A stretch of 64,000 nt of DNA from G958296245 sp963664035 (GCA_963664035.2 OY760867.2:2542001-2606000), one strand, 5' to 3'; positions 1 to 8,914 are shown, counted from the first letter of the stretch. The notes: generated by a model not told the origin, from the letters alone. Numbers and translations are program-made.

Positions 1-1
1 G

Positions 2-697
2 CCGATATTCCAGTGTGCCGAACCTGAAAACCTCGTGGTCTTCGGAATCGCCTTCCTCGACTTGCAGGTGGGATGGACATCCGACACCCGCGCGTGCATG
101 ATCAGGGTCGGTAGAGAAAGTCCCCTCGCGGTCCTGACGGGCCTCGGAATGACGCCACCGGGCCAAACTCACGAAACTTCGGCAACGCGGCCGTATGCCC
201 TGGAGTTCTACAACTGCATGACCCCGGTGGAGAAGGTGGGGTACCTTGCCCGTATACAAGCCGCTCTGGACGTCAATACATCGGCGGAGACGGACATTAT
301 CGGCATGATTCCGGAGTCCGAGGCCGCCTGCATCCAGGAGGCGCTTACGGACGAAGATTACGCCGCGCTGCTGGGCTCCACGGCAGCCCAGGGCTTTGTA
401 ATGTCGGACTCCGTGACTGCTTGCATTTCCGAAGAAAGCTACGTGCCCATCTTCGTGTCGGTCATCGGGTCCCAGACCGGGGGGCTGAGCGACAATAGCC
501 GAGCCTGCATCACCGAGTTCGCCGGCGAGCACCCGCGTTACATAGCGCTGGTCAACCCAACATCGCTCGACCCTTCGTCGACGAGCGTCGAGGACCTGGT
601 GGAGATAGCGGACAATGGGATCAAGATGTGGGAGTGCTTCAACGACGAAGAGCTTCTCCGGATGCAACAGGTCTACACCGCCGCTCTGGGGCGGTAG
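2..697 (+). CDS. Cysteine-repeat protein of unknown function, 5' end missing
   Basis: The frame is open from the first bases of the window, so the start lies upstream; a GTG at 35 is only the first in-frame candidate. The visible 230 or so residues are acidic and contain spaced cysteines in similar settings: TRACM, YNCM, AACIQ, TACIS, RACIT and WECFN. They are separated by about 40-60 residues, often with a following hydrophobic or acidic helix such as LTDEDYAALLG. This suggests a degenerate repeat of about 55-60 residues with one Cys-Ile each. I do not recognise the family. No membrane segment is visible in this part. The protein ends at a TAG 40 bases before the next gene. Secreted or periplasmic location is possible but unproven. 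Confidence 0.6.
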   Translation, partial: PIFQCAEPENLVVFGIAFLDLQVGWTSDTRACMIRVGRESPLAVLTGLGMTPPGQTHETSATRPYALEFYNCMTPVEKVGYLARIQAALDVNTSAETDIIGMIPESEAACIQEALTDEDYAALLGSTAAQGFVMSDSVTACISEESYVPIFVSVIGSQTGGLSDNSRACITEFAGEHPRYIALVNPTSLDPSSTSVEDLVEIADNGIKMWECFNDEELLRMQQVYTAALGR

Positions 698-737
698 TAC
701 GCGTACCGGTCGGCAGTAACACCTGGGTTTCGATAAG

Positions 738-1469
738 ATGCCGTCGGTGTACGTGATGGGTCTGACGGAAAAGCGACTCGGCGGCTGGTCCCTGCTGCTT
801 GGGACCGCGGCAGTGGCGGTGGGCTCCGCGCTCTCGCCGGGCCGCGGTGTGGTGGACACCGTGCCCAGCACCAACCTCACCGACCTCACGCTGGCGATGG
901 CGCGCAACGCGGCGCTGTCCTACACCGTGCCCATCGTGATCATCTTCGGCGCCCTGCTCATGCTCCACGGCCTCCTGGCCCTGCGGCGGTATGCGGGTCC
1001 CGTGCCGCGGCTCGGCCTTACGGCGATGGCCGTCGCCCTCGTCCTGCAGATGGTGCTGCGGGGTCTCGACTACATGATCGTCGGCATGGGGGTGTCGGCG
1101 CTGGAGAGCGACGCGGCGCGGTCGCAGGAGTTGCTCCAATCGGCGCTGGAGATGCAGCGGTTGGCGTTCGGGCTGCACTTCACCTCCGGCGTGGCCGGCT
1201 TCGCCGGGACGGCGGTCTTCGCGCTGGGCCTCGCTTTCCGGCCCGAGCCCCTGCGCATGCCCCCCGCGCTGAACGGCGTCATCGCGGTGCTGGCCGCGGC
1301 GTCGTTGGCGGTGTTCGTCACCGCGTGGCATTCGAACAGGTTGGAGCTGGCGTTCGCGCCCGTCTTTGCGGCAATGTCCGTAGCCGGACTCGTCTACATG
1401 GGCCTGTTGGGATGGCGGTTGGCGTCGTCGAAGGACGACCAGGCGGGCAGACCGGAAGCGGCGGCTTAA
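738..1469 (+). CDS. Multi-pass membrane protein, unknown function
   Basis: A 243-residue protein with about six to seven hydrophobic segments (for example WSLLLGTAAVAVGSAL, VPIVIIFGALLMLHGLLAL, VIAVLAAASLAVFVTAW and a final VAGLVYMGLLGW). It ends in a short charged cytoplasmic tail. An internal ATG at 756 (MGLTEKRLGG) is an alternative start. Its stop codon abuts the TTG start of the DUF418 gene with no gap, so the two are very likely co-translated. No catalytic motif is seen. The general look is that of a small integral membrane protein of the DUF4386/DUF998 kind, but I cannot assign it. Confidence 0.7.
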   Translation: MPSVYVMGLTEKRLGGWSLLLGTAAVAVGSALSPGRGVVDTVPSTNLTDLTLAMARNAALSYTVPIVIIFGALLMLHGLLALRRYAGPVPRLGLTAMAVALVLQMVLRGLDYMIVGMGVSALESDAARSQELLQSALEMQRLAFGLHFTSGVAGFAGTAVFALGLAFRPEPLRMPPALNGVIAVLAAASLAVFVTAWHSNRLELAFAPVFAAMSVAGLVYMGLLGWRLASSKDDQAGRPEAAA

Positions 1470-2618
1470 TTGGCGGCAGATTCACAGGCCGTCGACTCTG
1501 GCCCGGTCCGCGAGCCTTCGCGCATAACCAGCCTCGACTTGGTACGAGGGGTCGCGGTGCTCGGCATCCTGTTGATGAACGCCGTCTCCTTCAGGTTCGG
1601 CGACGCGCCCTACTTCAACCTGAGCGCGGGCGGCTCGGAGACGTGGCTCGACTGGGCCGTGGGCGTCTTCGGCGAGGTCTTCGTCGACCAGAAGTTCATG
1701 GGGCTGTTTTCGCTGCTGTTCGGCGCGGGTATGATCCTCTTCACCGACCGCGCCAGCGCGAGGGGAAGGCGAGCCGTCCTGCTGAACCTGTGGCGGAACG
1801 CGCTGCTGCTGCTGGTGGGGTTCCTCCACTTCCTGTTGTGGGACGGCGACGTGCTGATGGCCTACGCGCTGTCGTCGGTCTTCCTGCTCGCCATGCGAAA
1901 GCTGCCGAACTGGGCGCTGGTCTCCCTCGGCGTCGGCGTGTTCGCGCTGTCCGTAGCCTGCTCGCTGATCGCGCAGCACCTGGCCGACACCACGGACGCA
2001 TCGCTGGCGGGTCTCTGGACGCCGGGCGAGTTCTCGGACGAAGAGGCGATCGGGATTCCCGTCCTCCTCGGCTACTTCCTGCGCGCCCTGGGGCTGATTC
2101 TCGTCGGTGCCGGGCTGTACCGCGCCGGCTTCATGGACGGCGGCCTGCCCGCGAGGACGTATGGGATGACCGCCATCATCGGGCTCGCCGTCGGCCTGCC
2201 GCTTGCCGCCGCCGGCGTCGTCATTACCGCGGCGAACGACTACTCCCGCGAGGTCGCCTTCATCGGCCAGGTCCCCAACACGCTCGGCACCATCCCCGCC
2301 TCGCTGGCGTACATGAGCCTCATCATCCTCTGGAACAACCGCGCGGACGACCGGCTCAAGCGTCGCCTGCGCGCGGTCGGCAGGATGGCGCTGACCAACT
2401 ACCTGGCGCAGACGGTGCTGGGCGTGCTCGTGCTGACGACGCTGCTGGGCGACGCCGGCGCCGTGAACCGGAGCGCCGTCCTGCTGTTCGTGTTCGCGGT
2501 GTGGGCGGCACAGGCGTGGTGGTCGCAGGCGTGGTTGGGCCGCTTCCTGTTCGGCCCGGCGGAGTGGCTCTGGCGCGTCGCCACCTACCGAAGCGGCCAG
2601 CCGCTTCTTCGCCGTTAG
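1470..2618 (+). CDS. DUF418 (YeiB-like) membrane protein
   Basis: This 382-residue protein matches the DUF418 layout. The N-terminus has SLDLVRGVAVLGILLMN, then many membrane helices. The C-terminal DUF418 region has LTNYLAQTVLGVLV and ends with FGPAEWLWRVATY, close to the usual family ending. Members such as E. coli YeiB are inner-membrane proteins of unknown biochemical role, distantly related to heparan-alpha-glucosaminide acetyltransferase-type proteins. The start is TTG, directly after the stop of the preceding membrane protein gene. This is the only start that keeps the conserved SLDLVRG segment about 20 residues in. A palindromic repeat follows the stop. Confidence 0.85.
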   Translation: MAADSQAVDSGPVREPSRITSLDLVRGVAVLGILLMNAVSFRFGDAPYFNLSAGGSETWLDWAVGVFGEVFVDQKFMGLFSLLFGAGMILFTDRASARGRRAVLLNLWRNALLLLVGFLHFLLWDGDVLMAYALSSVFLLAMRKLPNWALVSLGVGVFALSVACSLIAQHLADTTDASLAGLWTPGEFSDEEAIGIPVLLGYFLRALGLILVGAGLYRAGFMDGGLPARTYGMTAIIGLAVGLPLAAAGVVITAANDYSREVAFIGQVPNTLGTIPASLAYMSLIILWNNRADDRLKRRLRAVGRMALTNYLAQTVLGVLVLTTLLGDAGAVNRSAVLLFVFAVWAAQAWWSQAWLGRFLFGPAEWLWRVATYRSGQPLLRR

Positions 2619-2692
2619 GGCAGCCATCACCCCGTTAGGGCAGCCATCACCCCTGTAGGGGCTGGTTTCAAACCAGCCCTCCCATTTCAGCC
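2612..2692. repeat. Dispersed palindromic repeat (GGGCTGG type), copy 1
   Basis: A short direct repeat (CCGTTAGGGCAGCCATCAC, twice) is followed by a palindrome at 2659-2679: ten bases, GGGCTGGTTT, mirror AAACCAGCCC around one central base. The same palindrome with flanking CTAC and GGGGTGATGGC occurs in the opposite orientation at 23052-23072. It lies just after the DUF418 stop and could fold as a terminator-like hairpin, but there is no T-run. Confidence 0.7.
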
Positions 2693-2792
2693 TGACAGCT
2701 TGGGAAGGCGTTGCCAGTCCGTCGCGGGGGGCCATACAATAGTCCCTCTATTCTCTGAGCGAACGTGCGGCGCCAGCCTTGGAGTGTGAAAT

Positions 2793-3815
2793 ATGTCAAG
2801 CAGTGAGTCCGGATCCTTGGAACGCCGGCCCCTCGGTCGGAGCGGCGCCACGATAAGCGCGATCGGACTGGGCGGCGGCAATTGGGGTAGGGAGATCGAC
2901 GAGGAGTCGTCGTACCGCGTCATGGACTACGCCGTAGAGAAGGGCATAACCTTCTTCGATACCGGAGACAGCTACGGCGGGATGCAGTCCTGGGAGTCGC
3001 GCAAGGCGGCATACGGCACGACCGACCAGCGAGAGACCACCCTGGAGAGGTACTCCTCGGAGAAGATCATCGGCAGGTGGATGCGCTCCCGCGGCTGCCG
3101 CGACAGCATCCAGGTATGCACCAAGGTCGGCACCGGGGGCACCCCCGAGAACATACATAGGGTGGTGGAGGGCAGCCTGGAGCGGCTCGGCGTCGACCGG
3201 CTGGACATATTCAAGCTGCACACGACGTACCCGGACGTGCCGCTGGACGAGACCCTGCACGCCATGGACGAGGAGGCGCGCGCCGGGCGGGTGGGCGTCA
3301 TAGGTTGCAGCAACCACTCGGCCGCCGACGTGCGGGCCGCCCTGGACGTGAGCGCGGCCAGGGGATGGGCGCGCTTCGAGATAGCGCAGCCGCCCTACAG
3401 CCTCGCCGACCCGAAGGCGGAGGCCGAGCTCCTGCCGCTGTGCCAACGGGAGGGTGTGGCCGTCACGCCCTACAGCCCGCTGGCCGCCGGGTTCCTTACG
3501 GGGAAGTACGGCCGGGACCCGTCGACGTGGCCGCGCGGCAGCCGCTACCACATCATGCCGGCGCACGCGGACGTCTACTTCTCGGACCGGAACTTCCGCA
3601 TCGTGGAGCTGCTGAAGGAGAAGGGTCAAGAGGTGGGAGTCCCCGCCGCCAGGCTGGCGATGGCCTGGGTCATGAGCCACCCGGCGGTCACGTCGGCGCT
3701 CATCGGCGCCCGCCACTCCGGCCAGGTGGACAACGCCCTCGACGCGCTGCGGATGGGCCTAGACCCGGCCCTGCGCGCCGAGATGTCGTCCTGGACCACC
3801 GGCCCCATGCCCTGA
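2793..3815 (+). CDS. Aldo/keto reductase
   Basis: A 340-residue NAD(P)H-dependent oxidoreductase with the AKR barrel. After the N-terminal LGRSGATISAIGLGG strand come the catalytic positions: Asp and Tyr in FFDTGDSYGG (about residues 53-62), Lys in QVCTKVG (about 112), and His in KLHTTYPD (about 143). The C-terminal nucleotide-binding part includes IGCSNHSAAD, TPYSPLAAGFLTGKYG and TSALIGARHSGQVDNAL, typical of the YajO/PcbC-like or voltage-channel-beta-like AKRs. The insertion around 70-90 (WESRKAAYGTTDQRE) makes it somewhat longer than usual. It stands alone, with its own promoter region likely in the 170-bp gap upstream. Substrate unknown. Confidence 0.9.
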   Translation: MSSSESGSLERRPLGRSGATISAIGLGGGNWGREIDEESSYRVMDYAVEKGITFFDTGDSYGGMQSWESRKAAYGTTDQRETTLERYSSEKIIGRWMRSRGCRDSIQVCTKVGTGGTPENIHRVVEGSLERLGVDRLDIFKLHTTYPDVPLDETLHAMDEEARAGRVGVIGCSNHSAADVRAALDVSAARGWARFEIAQPPYSLADPKAEAELLPLCQREGVAVTPYSPLAAGFLTGKYGRDPSTWPRGSRYHIMPAHADVYFSDRNFRIVELLKEKGQEVGVPAARLAMAWVMSHPAVTSALIGARHSGQVDNALDALRMGLDPALRAEMSSWTTGPMP

Positions 3816-3955
3816 CTGGGCCCGAGGCGCCGTCCATCCGCACCCCGACGCGGAAGCGGCGCCCATACGCTGGCGCGGCAGGTGGGCTGGTGCTACAATT
3901 AGTCAGCCGCCGCACCGTGAAGCACGCCCGGCCCTCCGATGGCCGCCCAAGACGC

Positions 3956-4030
3956 TCCGCAGTAGCTCAGTGGTAGAGCGGTCGGCTGTTAACCGATTGG
4001 TCGTAGGTTCGAATCCTACCTGCGGAGCCA
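3956..4030 (+). tRNA. tRNA-Asn (GTT)
   Basis: A full cloverleaf is visible. The acceptor stem TCCGCAG pairs with CTGCGGA, followed by discriminator G and an encoded CCA. The D arm is AGCTCAGTGGTAGAGC. The anticodon loop CTGTTAA places GTT at 3988-3990. The T arm is GTAGGTTCGAATCCTAC. The anticodon reads Asn codons. A TACAAT hexamer at 3894-3899 may be the -10 box of its promoter, although the -35 region is poor. Confidence 0.97.
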
Positions 4031-4084
4031 CTCAAGCAGGGATCATGGCGGTGCCTGCGCTGCACCGGCCGGGGCATTTTGCCA

Positions 4085-6484
4085 TCAGGGCTCCAAGTCT
4101 ACCATCGCAAGAAGAACCCTTCGCTGAGTGTCGGACAGCCCCTTGATGTTCGTGACCAGCTTAGTAACGTCGGCGACGCTCCTGCCGCGGTAGTTTGGGT
4201 GGTACCCGCAATCATGGACGCCGGGTACACAGTGGAGATCGTGCAGTGCTTGAAGCGCCTCCACTACAGCGTCAAGATTGGCCCGTCCCAACTCTATGCC
4301 CAACGACGGGTCTAACTCTGATCCATACAACGACACGCGATAGATGTGGCGGGTGACGTAGAACTCCCAGAAGCCGGGATCCGTCTCCCACCACCGCCTT
4401 GGCGCTTGGTCTTCCAAAGTGTTGACGAAGTCGATCAACAATTGCCGGTCCACTTCCCTCAGCGTGTTCCTAAATGGCTCAGGTATTCGGGTCCTTGGCC
4501 CAAACTGTGGCCGCACATACGGCGTGTGATGCGCGATCTCATGGGTAATGAATGGGGACCAGAGGCCTCGGTCTTCGTCCGCGAGCCTCAAGTACCAATC
4601 GAACTCCTCTTCCCAGGTCCTGCTTTCGCCCTGCCTCATGAACCCTTGCAGGTATTTTCGGATTGATGGGGGAACCAAGGACAGGTGGTGTGGGTTGTAG
4701 CCAGGCATTGAGGTCTCGATTGTATGGTAGAACCCGCCCACCTTACCGTACTCGCCTCGTTCAATGACGTCCCAGAAGCTCTCTCCTCCCAAGGGTTCCC
4801 TAGCTAGAAGACCAGTTATGAGGTTGTAGTAGGGGCGCCACGGCTCCAGGGGATTATCCGAGTTCGATCGATCGTAATTCCGGAAGTCGAGAGCGAACTG
4901 CGCCACGTCGCGCCTGAACGTATAGAAGTTCATCCGGTCGCATGGCTCCTGGAAACCATCCCAAAACTGCCAGAAGGCATGCATGGCTTCATGCATAAGT
5001 GCTCCCGTATAGCTATGTCCTATCCCCACGTACCCATGCAAATGACCGGCCCATCCGGGTTCGCCGCGCCGCCATTCTATGAGAATATCGTTGTTCATCC
5101 ACTCCACGGCGGCATTGGTGAGCCCATGTATCAGGGCGGTATCTCGGATTCGAGCTTTGACCCATGGGTCTTCCGTACCGGGATATATCCTGGTGAAGAC
5201 AGTTCCGGGGAAGTAGTCGCCGCCGAGTTGCTCGGCATGCTGAGTCGCGGGCCCGGTCTCAATACCGTCCAGATTCCTAGCGACGGCCGAGATGCGGTAG
5301 AAGCTTCTGGGCTTGAGGTCGTCAAACGTCCTGCACCTGCTAGTGCTCCAATCGGAGATCGCTGTGAAGCCATCCTGACGCGTTAGGGTGATCTTGTACT
5401 CCGTATGAACGGGGTTGAGTTCGTCGACTATAGGTTGCTGGAGGCCGGTCCAGGTCGTCGCCATCTGATCGGAAATCTTCGGGCGGTATGCGAGCGTCGC
5501 CGCCGCCCCCTCGTCTGAGGCTTCGGAGCCGCTTCGACGCTTCACTACCAGGCGGTACGTATACCGGGTATTGGGCTCCAGTTCGGTGTCCTGGTATGTG
5601 CTGACCAGAATTGAGGGATTGGCCAGCAGCTCGCCGTTCCTGTATAGAGAGAGTCCTGTCGGGTCGTCGACTCCCAGCGACCACCTCAACTGCATGCGGG
5701 TCTGAGAGTCGGGAGCGACAGTGAGTGCCAGCGGGATAGGGGTAGGTGTGCTGGTAGGTGTAGGTGTGCTGGTAGGCGTAGGAGTAGGTGTGTTGGTAGG
5801 TGTGGGCGTAGGCGTGTTGGTGGGTGTGGGCGTAGGCGTGTTGGTGGGTGTGGGCGTAGGCGTGTTGGTGGGTGTGGGCGTAGGCGTGTTGGTGGGTGTG
5901 GGCGTAGGCGTGTTGGTGGGTGTGGGCGTAGGCGTGTTGGTGGGTGTGGGCGTAGGCGTGTTGGTAGGTGTGGGCGTAGGCGTGCTGGTGGGTGTGGGCG
6001 TAGGCGTGCTGGTGGGTGTGGGCGTAGATGTGCTGGTAGGTATGGGCGTAGGCGTGTTGGTGGGCGTAGGTGTGCTGGTGGGTGTGGGCGTGCTGGTGGG
6101 TGTGGGCGTGCTGGTGGGTGTAGGCGTGCTGGTGGGTGTGGGCGTAGGCGTGTTGGTGGGTATGGGCGTAGGTGCGCTGGTAGGCATGGGCGCAGGTGTG
6201 CTGGTAGGCATGGGCGTAGGTGTGCTGGTAGGCATGAGCGTAGGCGTGCTGGTGGGAGTGAGCGTGTTGGTGGACGTGGGCGTAGGCGTGGGCGTAGGCG
6301 TGCTGGTGGGAGTGAGCGTGTCGGCCAGCATCGGTTCTTGGTCTCGCTCGCACGCTACTCCCAGCGCTAGGACCAACACTATCCAGAAACTGATGATGCA
6401 GGCCTTAGCCTGATTCTTTGCGGAGACCCTGACGCTAATCACCGCTGTGATCCCATATCGATGACTCGTTAGCCGCTTATCCAA
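4085..6484 (-). CDS. Secreted lipoprotein: Thr/Pro linker, FN3 domain, putative zinc-metalloprotease-like domain
   Basis: A 799-residue protein. The N-terminus carries a hydrophobic signal segment ending LALGVAC (lipobox, around residue 45), so a lipid anchor outside the membrane is expected. Residues about 55-250 are an almost pure Thr/Pro/Ser/Asn linker. A fibronectin type III-like domain follows (TVAPDSQTRMQLRWSLG to YTYRLVVKRR). The C-terminal half holds a possible HExxH motif, ALMHEAMHAFWQFWDGF, near residue 498, plus a second HEIAHH further on. This resembles a metallopeptidase fold, but I cannot place it in a named family. A downstream signal-proximal start is possible. The gene is transcribed towards tRNA-Asn and diverges from the cupin gene. 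Confidence 0.75.
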   Translation of the reverse strand: MDKRLTSHRYGITAVISVRVSAKNQAKACIISFWIVLVLALGVACERDQEPMLADTLTPTSTPTPTPTPTSTNTLTPTSTPTLMPTSTPTPMPTSTPAPMPTSAPTPIPTNTPTPTPTSTPTPTSTPTPTSTPTPTSTPTPTNTPTPIPTSTSTPTPTSTPTPTPTSTPTPTPTNTPTPTPTNTPTPTPTNTPTPTPTNTPTPTPTNTPTPTPTNTPTPTPTNTPTPTPTNTPTPTPTSTPTPTSTPTPIPLALTVAPDSQTRMQLRWSLGVDDPTGLSLYRNGELLANPSILVSTYQDTELEPNTRYTYRLVVKRRSGSEASDEGAAATLAYRPKISDQMATTWTGLQQPIVDELNPVHTEYKITLTRQDGFTAISDWSTSRCRTFDDLKPRSFYRISAVARNLDGIETGPATQHAEQLGGDYFPGTVFTRIYPGTEDPWVKARIRDTALIHGLTNAAVEWMNNDILIEWRRGEPGWAGHLHGYVGIGHSYTGALMHEAMHAFWQFWDGFQEPCDRMNFYTFRRDVAQFALDFRNYDRSNSDNPLEPWRPYYNLITGLLAREPLGGESFWDVIERGEYGKVGGFYHTIETSMPGYNPHHLSLVPPSIRKYLQGFMRQGESRTWEEEFDWYLRLADEDRGLWSPFITHEIAHHTPYVRPQFGPRTRIPEPFRNTLREVDRQLLIDFVNTLEDQAPRRWWETDPGFWEFYVTRHIYRVSLYGSELDPSLGIELGRANLDAVVEALQALHDLHCVPGVHDCGYHPNYRGRSVADVTKLVTNIKGLSDTQRRVLLAMVDLEP
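5740..6330. repeat. Minisatellite-like tandem repeat encoding the Thr/Pro linker
   Basis: A degenerate repeat inside the lipoprotein gene. Between 5814 and 5957 six 24-bp units, starting GTGTTGGTGGGTGTGGGC on the plus strand, are identical; units on either side differ at a few bases. Each unit encodes eight residues of the (TP)n-TN linker. Exact identity of the central units points to recent expansion or homogenisation. Confidence 0.85.
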
Positions 6485-6552
6485 GCCGTGATGATGGGCT
6501 AGACCGGTGCTCTCATGCTATCATGTCCGCCCAGCGAGCGAGGGATGTTGGG

Positions 6553-6936
6553 ATGCCTATAGTCAACCACCGGTCAGTGCCCGAGACGCCTTGGCGGCCA
6601 CGCTACCGGAAGTGGGACATCGTAGGGCCTGGGACAGGCCTGAGCACGAACCTATCGTACTCCGTAGTGCAGGTCGGCGCGGGCGCCCCACTCCACGTCC
6701 ACGAGGACGACGAGCTCATCGTGGTTCTGAAGGGGGAGATCGAAGTGCGCCTCGGGGACGAAGTACGGGTCGTCGGCCCGGAGCACACGGTTGCGATACC
6801 CCCAAACGTGGAGCACGGATTCACAGTCGTGGGCGATGGCGAGGCCGAGCTCATGGCGTTCTTCCCTGTAGCGAACCCTTTCGATCGCACGAAATACGTT
6901 GAGGGAGCGCCTCCAGCCCAGTCGGAGACGCTTTGA
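6553..6936 (+). CDS. Cupin-domain protein
   Basis: A small single-domain cupin of about 127 residues. Cupin motif 1 is visible as GAPLHVHEDDELIVVLKGE: two His and a Glu as metal ligands. Motif 2 is PPNVEHGFTVVG with the third His. The fold usually binds Fe, Mn or Zn and serves as a dioxygenase, isomerase or ligand sensor; the substrate cannot be told from sequence. I prefer ATG 6553 (MPIVNHRS) over ATG 6523 because GAGGGATGTTGGG gives it a plausible ribosome site and the extra N-terminal residues look unrelated. It lies divergently from the lipoprotein gene, 69 bases away. Confidence 0.85.
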   Translation: MPIVNHRSVPETPWRPRYRKWDIVGPGTGLSTNLSYSVVQVGAGAPLHVHEDDELIVVLKGEIEVRLGDEVRVVGPEHTVAIPPNVEHGFTVVGDGEAELMAFFPVANPFDRTKYVEGAPPAQSETL

Positions 6937-6967
6937 CCTAGCTGGTAGGAATTCACAGGCAATCCCA

Positions 6968-8878
6968 ATGACATCAAGCCGTATGACTTGCCCTTGGTGT
7001 AGCTACGAGAACCAGCCTCGGGCACGGTTTTGCGGCAGTTGTGGCCGCAGCCTCCAGTTCGACGCCGTCTGCGCCTCATGCGCGACTCCCAATCCTGCTG
7101 GTCACAGGTTCTGCGACGCGTGCGGGGCGCAACTGGCTGGGCAGTTCGAGCCGCCCCCGACCGTCGATGCGTCTGTGGAGGCTTCAGCACCGTCTCGGGT
7201 ATCCACCGCACAGCCGCCTTCGCGCCGTCTCCCTTCCACCAGTTGGTCCAAATTCCTCAGGCTGCCCGCTCCCGGTCTCGTATGGCATCAGCCTGCTCCG
7301 CAATGGCAATTGTCTTGGAGCCATATCATCGGTTGGGCCGGGCGAAACAGGTTCGAACTGGGCGTGGTGGTGCTGCTGACGATAGTGGCAGGGGTCCTGC
7401 GTATCTATCGCCTGACGGAGGTCCCGGGTGGGCTGCATGGGGATGAGGCGCTGACCGGCTTGGATGCCCTGCGCGTGGTCAAAGAGGGTTGGATAGGGCC
7501 GTACGTGGGGAGCGCCCTCGGGCAGACGACGGGCCCACTTTATTTCACGGCCTTGGTCTTCGCACTGTCGAAGCCCACGGTGTTCACACTGCATCTCTCG
7601 ATGGCGTTGTTCGGTGTCGCAACCATCCCGGCTGCCTATTTGCTGATGCGAATCGGCTTCGGGCGCTGGGTTGCTCTCTTCGCAGCCGTAGCTCTCACCT
7701 TTTCGTACTGGCACCTCTTCTACAGCAGATCGGCTTTCATGCTGATCTCGACTCCACTGATGACGACCTTGGCCGCGGCGGCCATCCTCATGGCCTTGAG
7801 ATCGCCGGCGCGTTGGGCATGGCTTATTGCGGGGGTGCTCCTGGGTTTGGGTGTGCATTCCTACAACGGCTATCTCATGTTCCTGGTGGTAGTAGCCGTG
7901 CTCTTCGGTGTTGTGGCGCTCCTTGATAGGAGTAACCTGAAGCTCTATGTGGGACGAGCCGCAGTTCTCGCCATCGGATTCTTTGCCGCCGCCCTTCCGC
8001 TGATACATTTCGCATACTCGAACCCTGAGTTCTATTCCCAACGCTTTCGCATAGCCTCCGTCCTACGTGAGTCTAGGATCCAGGCTGCGCAGACTCCGGG
8101 GGAGAGGATTGGATATTTCGCCGACCGCGCATGGGATGCGGCGACCCTGCCTTTGCGGCACCCCGAGGTCGACCACGTGGACGGGATGGGGGGTAGGGGC
8201 GCGATGGACCCCATACTGGGGTTGCTGGCGTACGCCGGGCTCGCCATTGCCGTCGTGAAGTGGCGCAGCCCGCCGCACCTCTTGTTGGCGCTGGCTTTCC
8301 TGTTCGGGTTGGGGGTGCTCCTCCTGGGGAGAGAGAACGTGGGGGAGTTCCGCCGCACCTTCATCATAGTGCCGTTCGTGTATGGGTTGGCCGGCGTGGC
8401 GGTGGTCGCGGGAGGACAGTGGGTTGCCCGGACCCTTGGCGCCAGGGGAAGGCTGATAGCGTACGCCGGAGGGACGGTCATCCTCGCGGCGGCGGCAGTT
8501 TTCAACACGTGGACGTACTTCGGGAGCATCGTACAAGAGGAGCACATGGACTGGGTGTACGCTTCGGACCTCGTGGACGCGCTCGACGCCGCCCACGAGC
8601 TTGACGACCCCGGGAGAATCTACTTCTATTCGGCGCGCTGGTCCTACGACTACGAGACCAGGCGCTTCCTCTATCCCGACACACCGGGTATAGACCGTTC
8701 GAATGAGTTCGGCGAATACTCTCTGGACAGGCTCGACGACGGGCCGGCGACCTACGTCCTGCTTCCGCCCTACGCAAAGGAGATCGACACGCTCCGAGAG
8801 AAGTATCCCGGCGGCGAGGCCGTCGAGGAGTACGACGCGCGCGGCGCTAGGCGGTACGGCATCTACCGTCCGCCGTAG
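6968..8878 (+). CDS. GT39-type membrane glycosyltransferase with N-terminal double zinc ribbon
   Basis: A protein of about 636 residues. The first 60 residues contain two zinc ribbons: CPWCSYENQPRARFCGSCG and CASCATPNPAGHRFCDACG. After a linker come about ten to eleven membrane helices. The first extracytoplasmic loop has GGLHGDEALTGLDALRVV; the acidic Asp-Glu pair is the signature of GT39/ArnT-like polyprenyl-phosphate-dependent glycosyltransferases. The C-terminal soluble part (after residue 530) is extracytoplasmic. The likely role is transfer of a sugar from a lipid-phosphate donor to protein or lipid. ATG 6968 is chosen; ATG 6983 is an alternative that keeps both ribbons. Zinc ribbons on such enzymes are unusual and may mediate interactions in the cytoplasm. 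Confidence 0.8.
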   Translation: MTSSRMTCPWCSYENQPRARFCGSCGRSLQFDAVCASCATPNPAGHRFCDACGAQLAGQFEPPPTVDASVEASAPSRVSTAQPPSRRLPSTSWSKFLRLPAPGLVWHQPAPQWQLSWSHIIGWAGRNRFELGVVVLLTIVAGVLRIYRLTEVPGGLHGDEALTGLDALRVVKEGWIGPYVGSALGQTTGPLYFTALVFALSKPTVFTLHLSMALFGVATIPAAYLLMRIGFGRWVALFAAVALTFSYWHLFYSRSAFMLISTPLMTTLAAAAILMALRSPARWAWLIAGVLLGLGVHSYNGYLMFLVVVAVLFGVVALLDRSNLKLYVGRAAVLAIGFFAAALPLIHFAYSNPEFYSQRFRIASVLRESRIQAAQTPGERIGYFADRAWDAATLPLRHPEVDHVDGMGGRGAMDPILGLLAYAGLAIAVVKWRSPPHLLLALAFLFGLGVLLLGRENVGEFRRTFIIVPFVYGLAGVAVVAGGQWVARTLGARGRLIAYAGGTVILAAAAVFNTWTYFGSIVQEEHMDWVYASDLVDALDAAHELDDPGRIYFYSARWSYDYETRRFLYPDTPGIDRSNEFGEYSLDRLDDGPATYVLLPPYAKEIDTLREKYPGGEAVEEYDARGARRYGIYRPP

Positions 8879-8914
8879 GCTCCCCGCACGTGCGCGCGGG
8901 TATCCCAACCGGGC

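Noticed and set aside
4979..5386. Plus-strand 135-residue frame inside the metalloprotease-like region
   Set aside because: Antisense shadow; the minus strand has the continuous 799-codon frame with lipobox, FN3 and HExxH features.
5340..6353. His/Ala-Tyr repeat protein (HQHAYAH) opposite frame of the Thr/Pro linker
   Set aside because: Translation of the 24-bp repeat in a wrong frame; the lipoprotein frame has a signal peptide and domains on both sides of the repeat.
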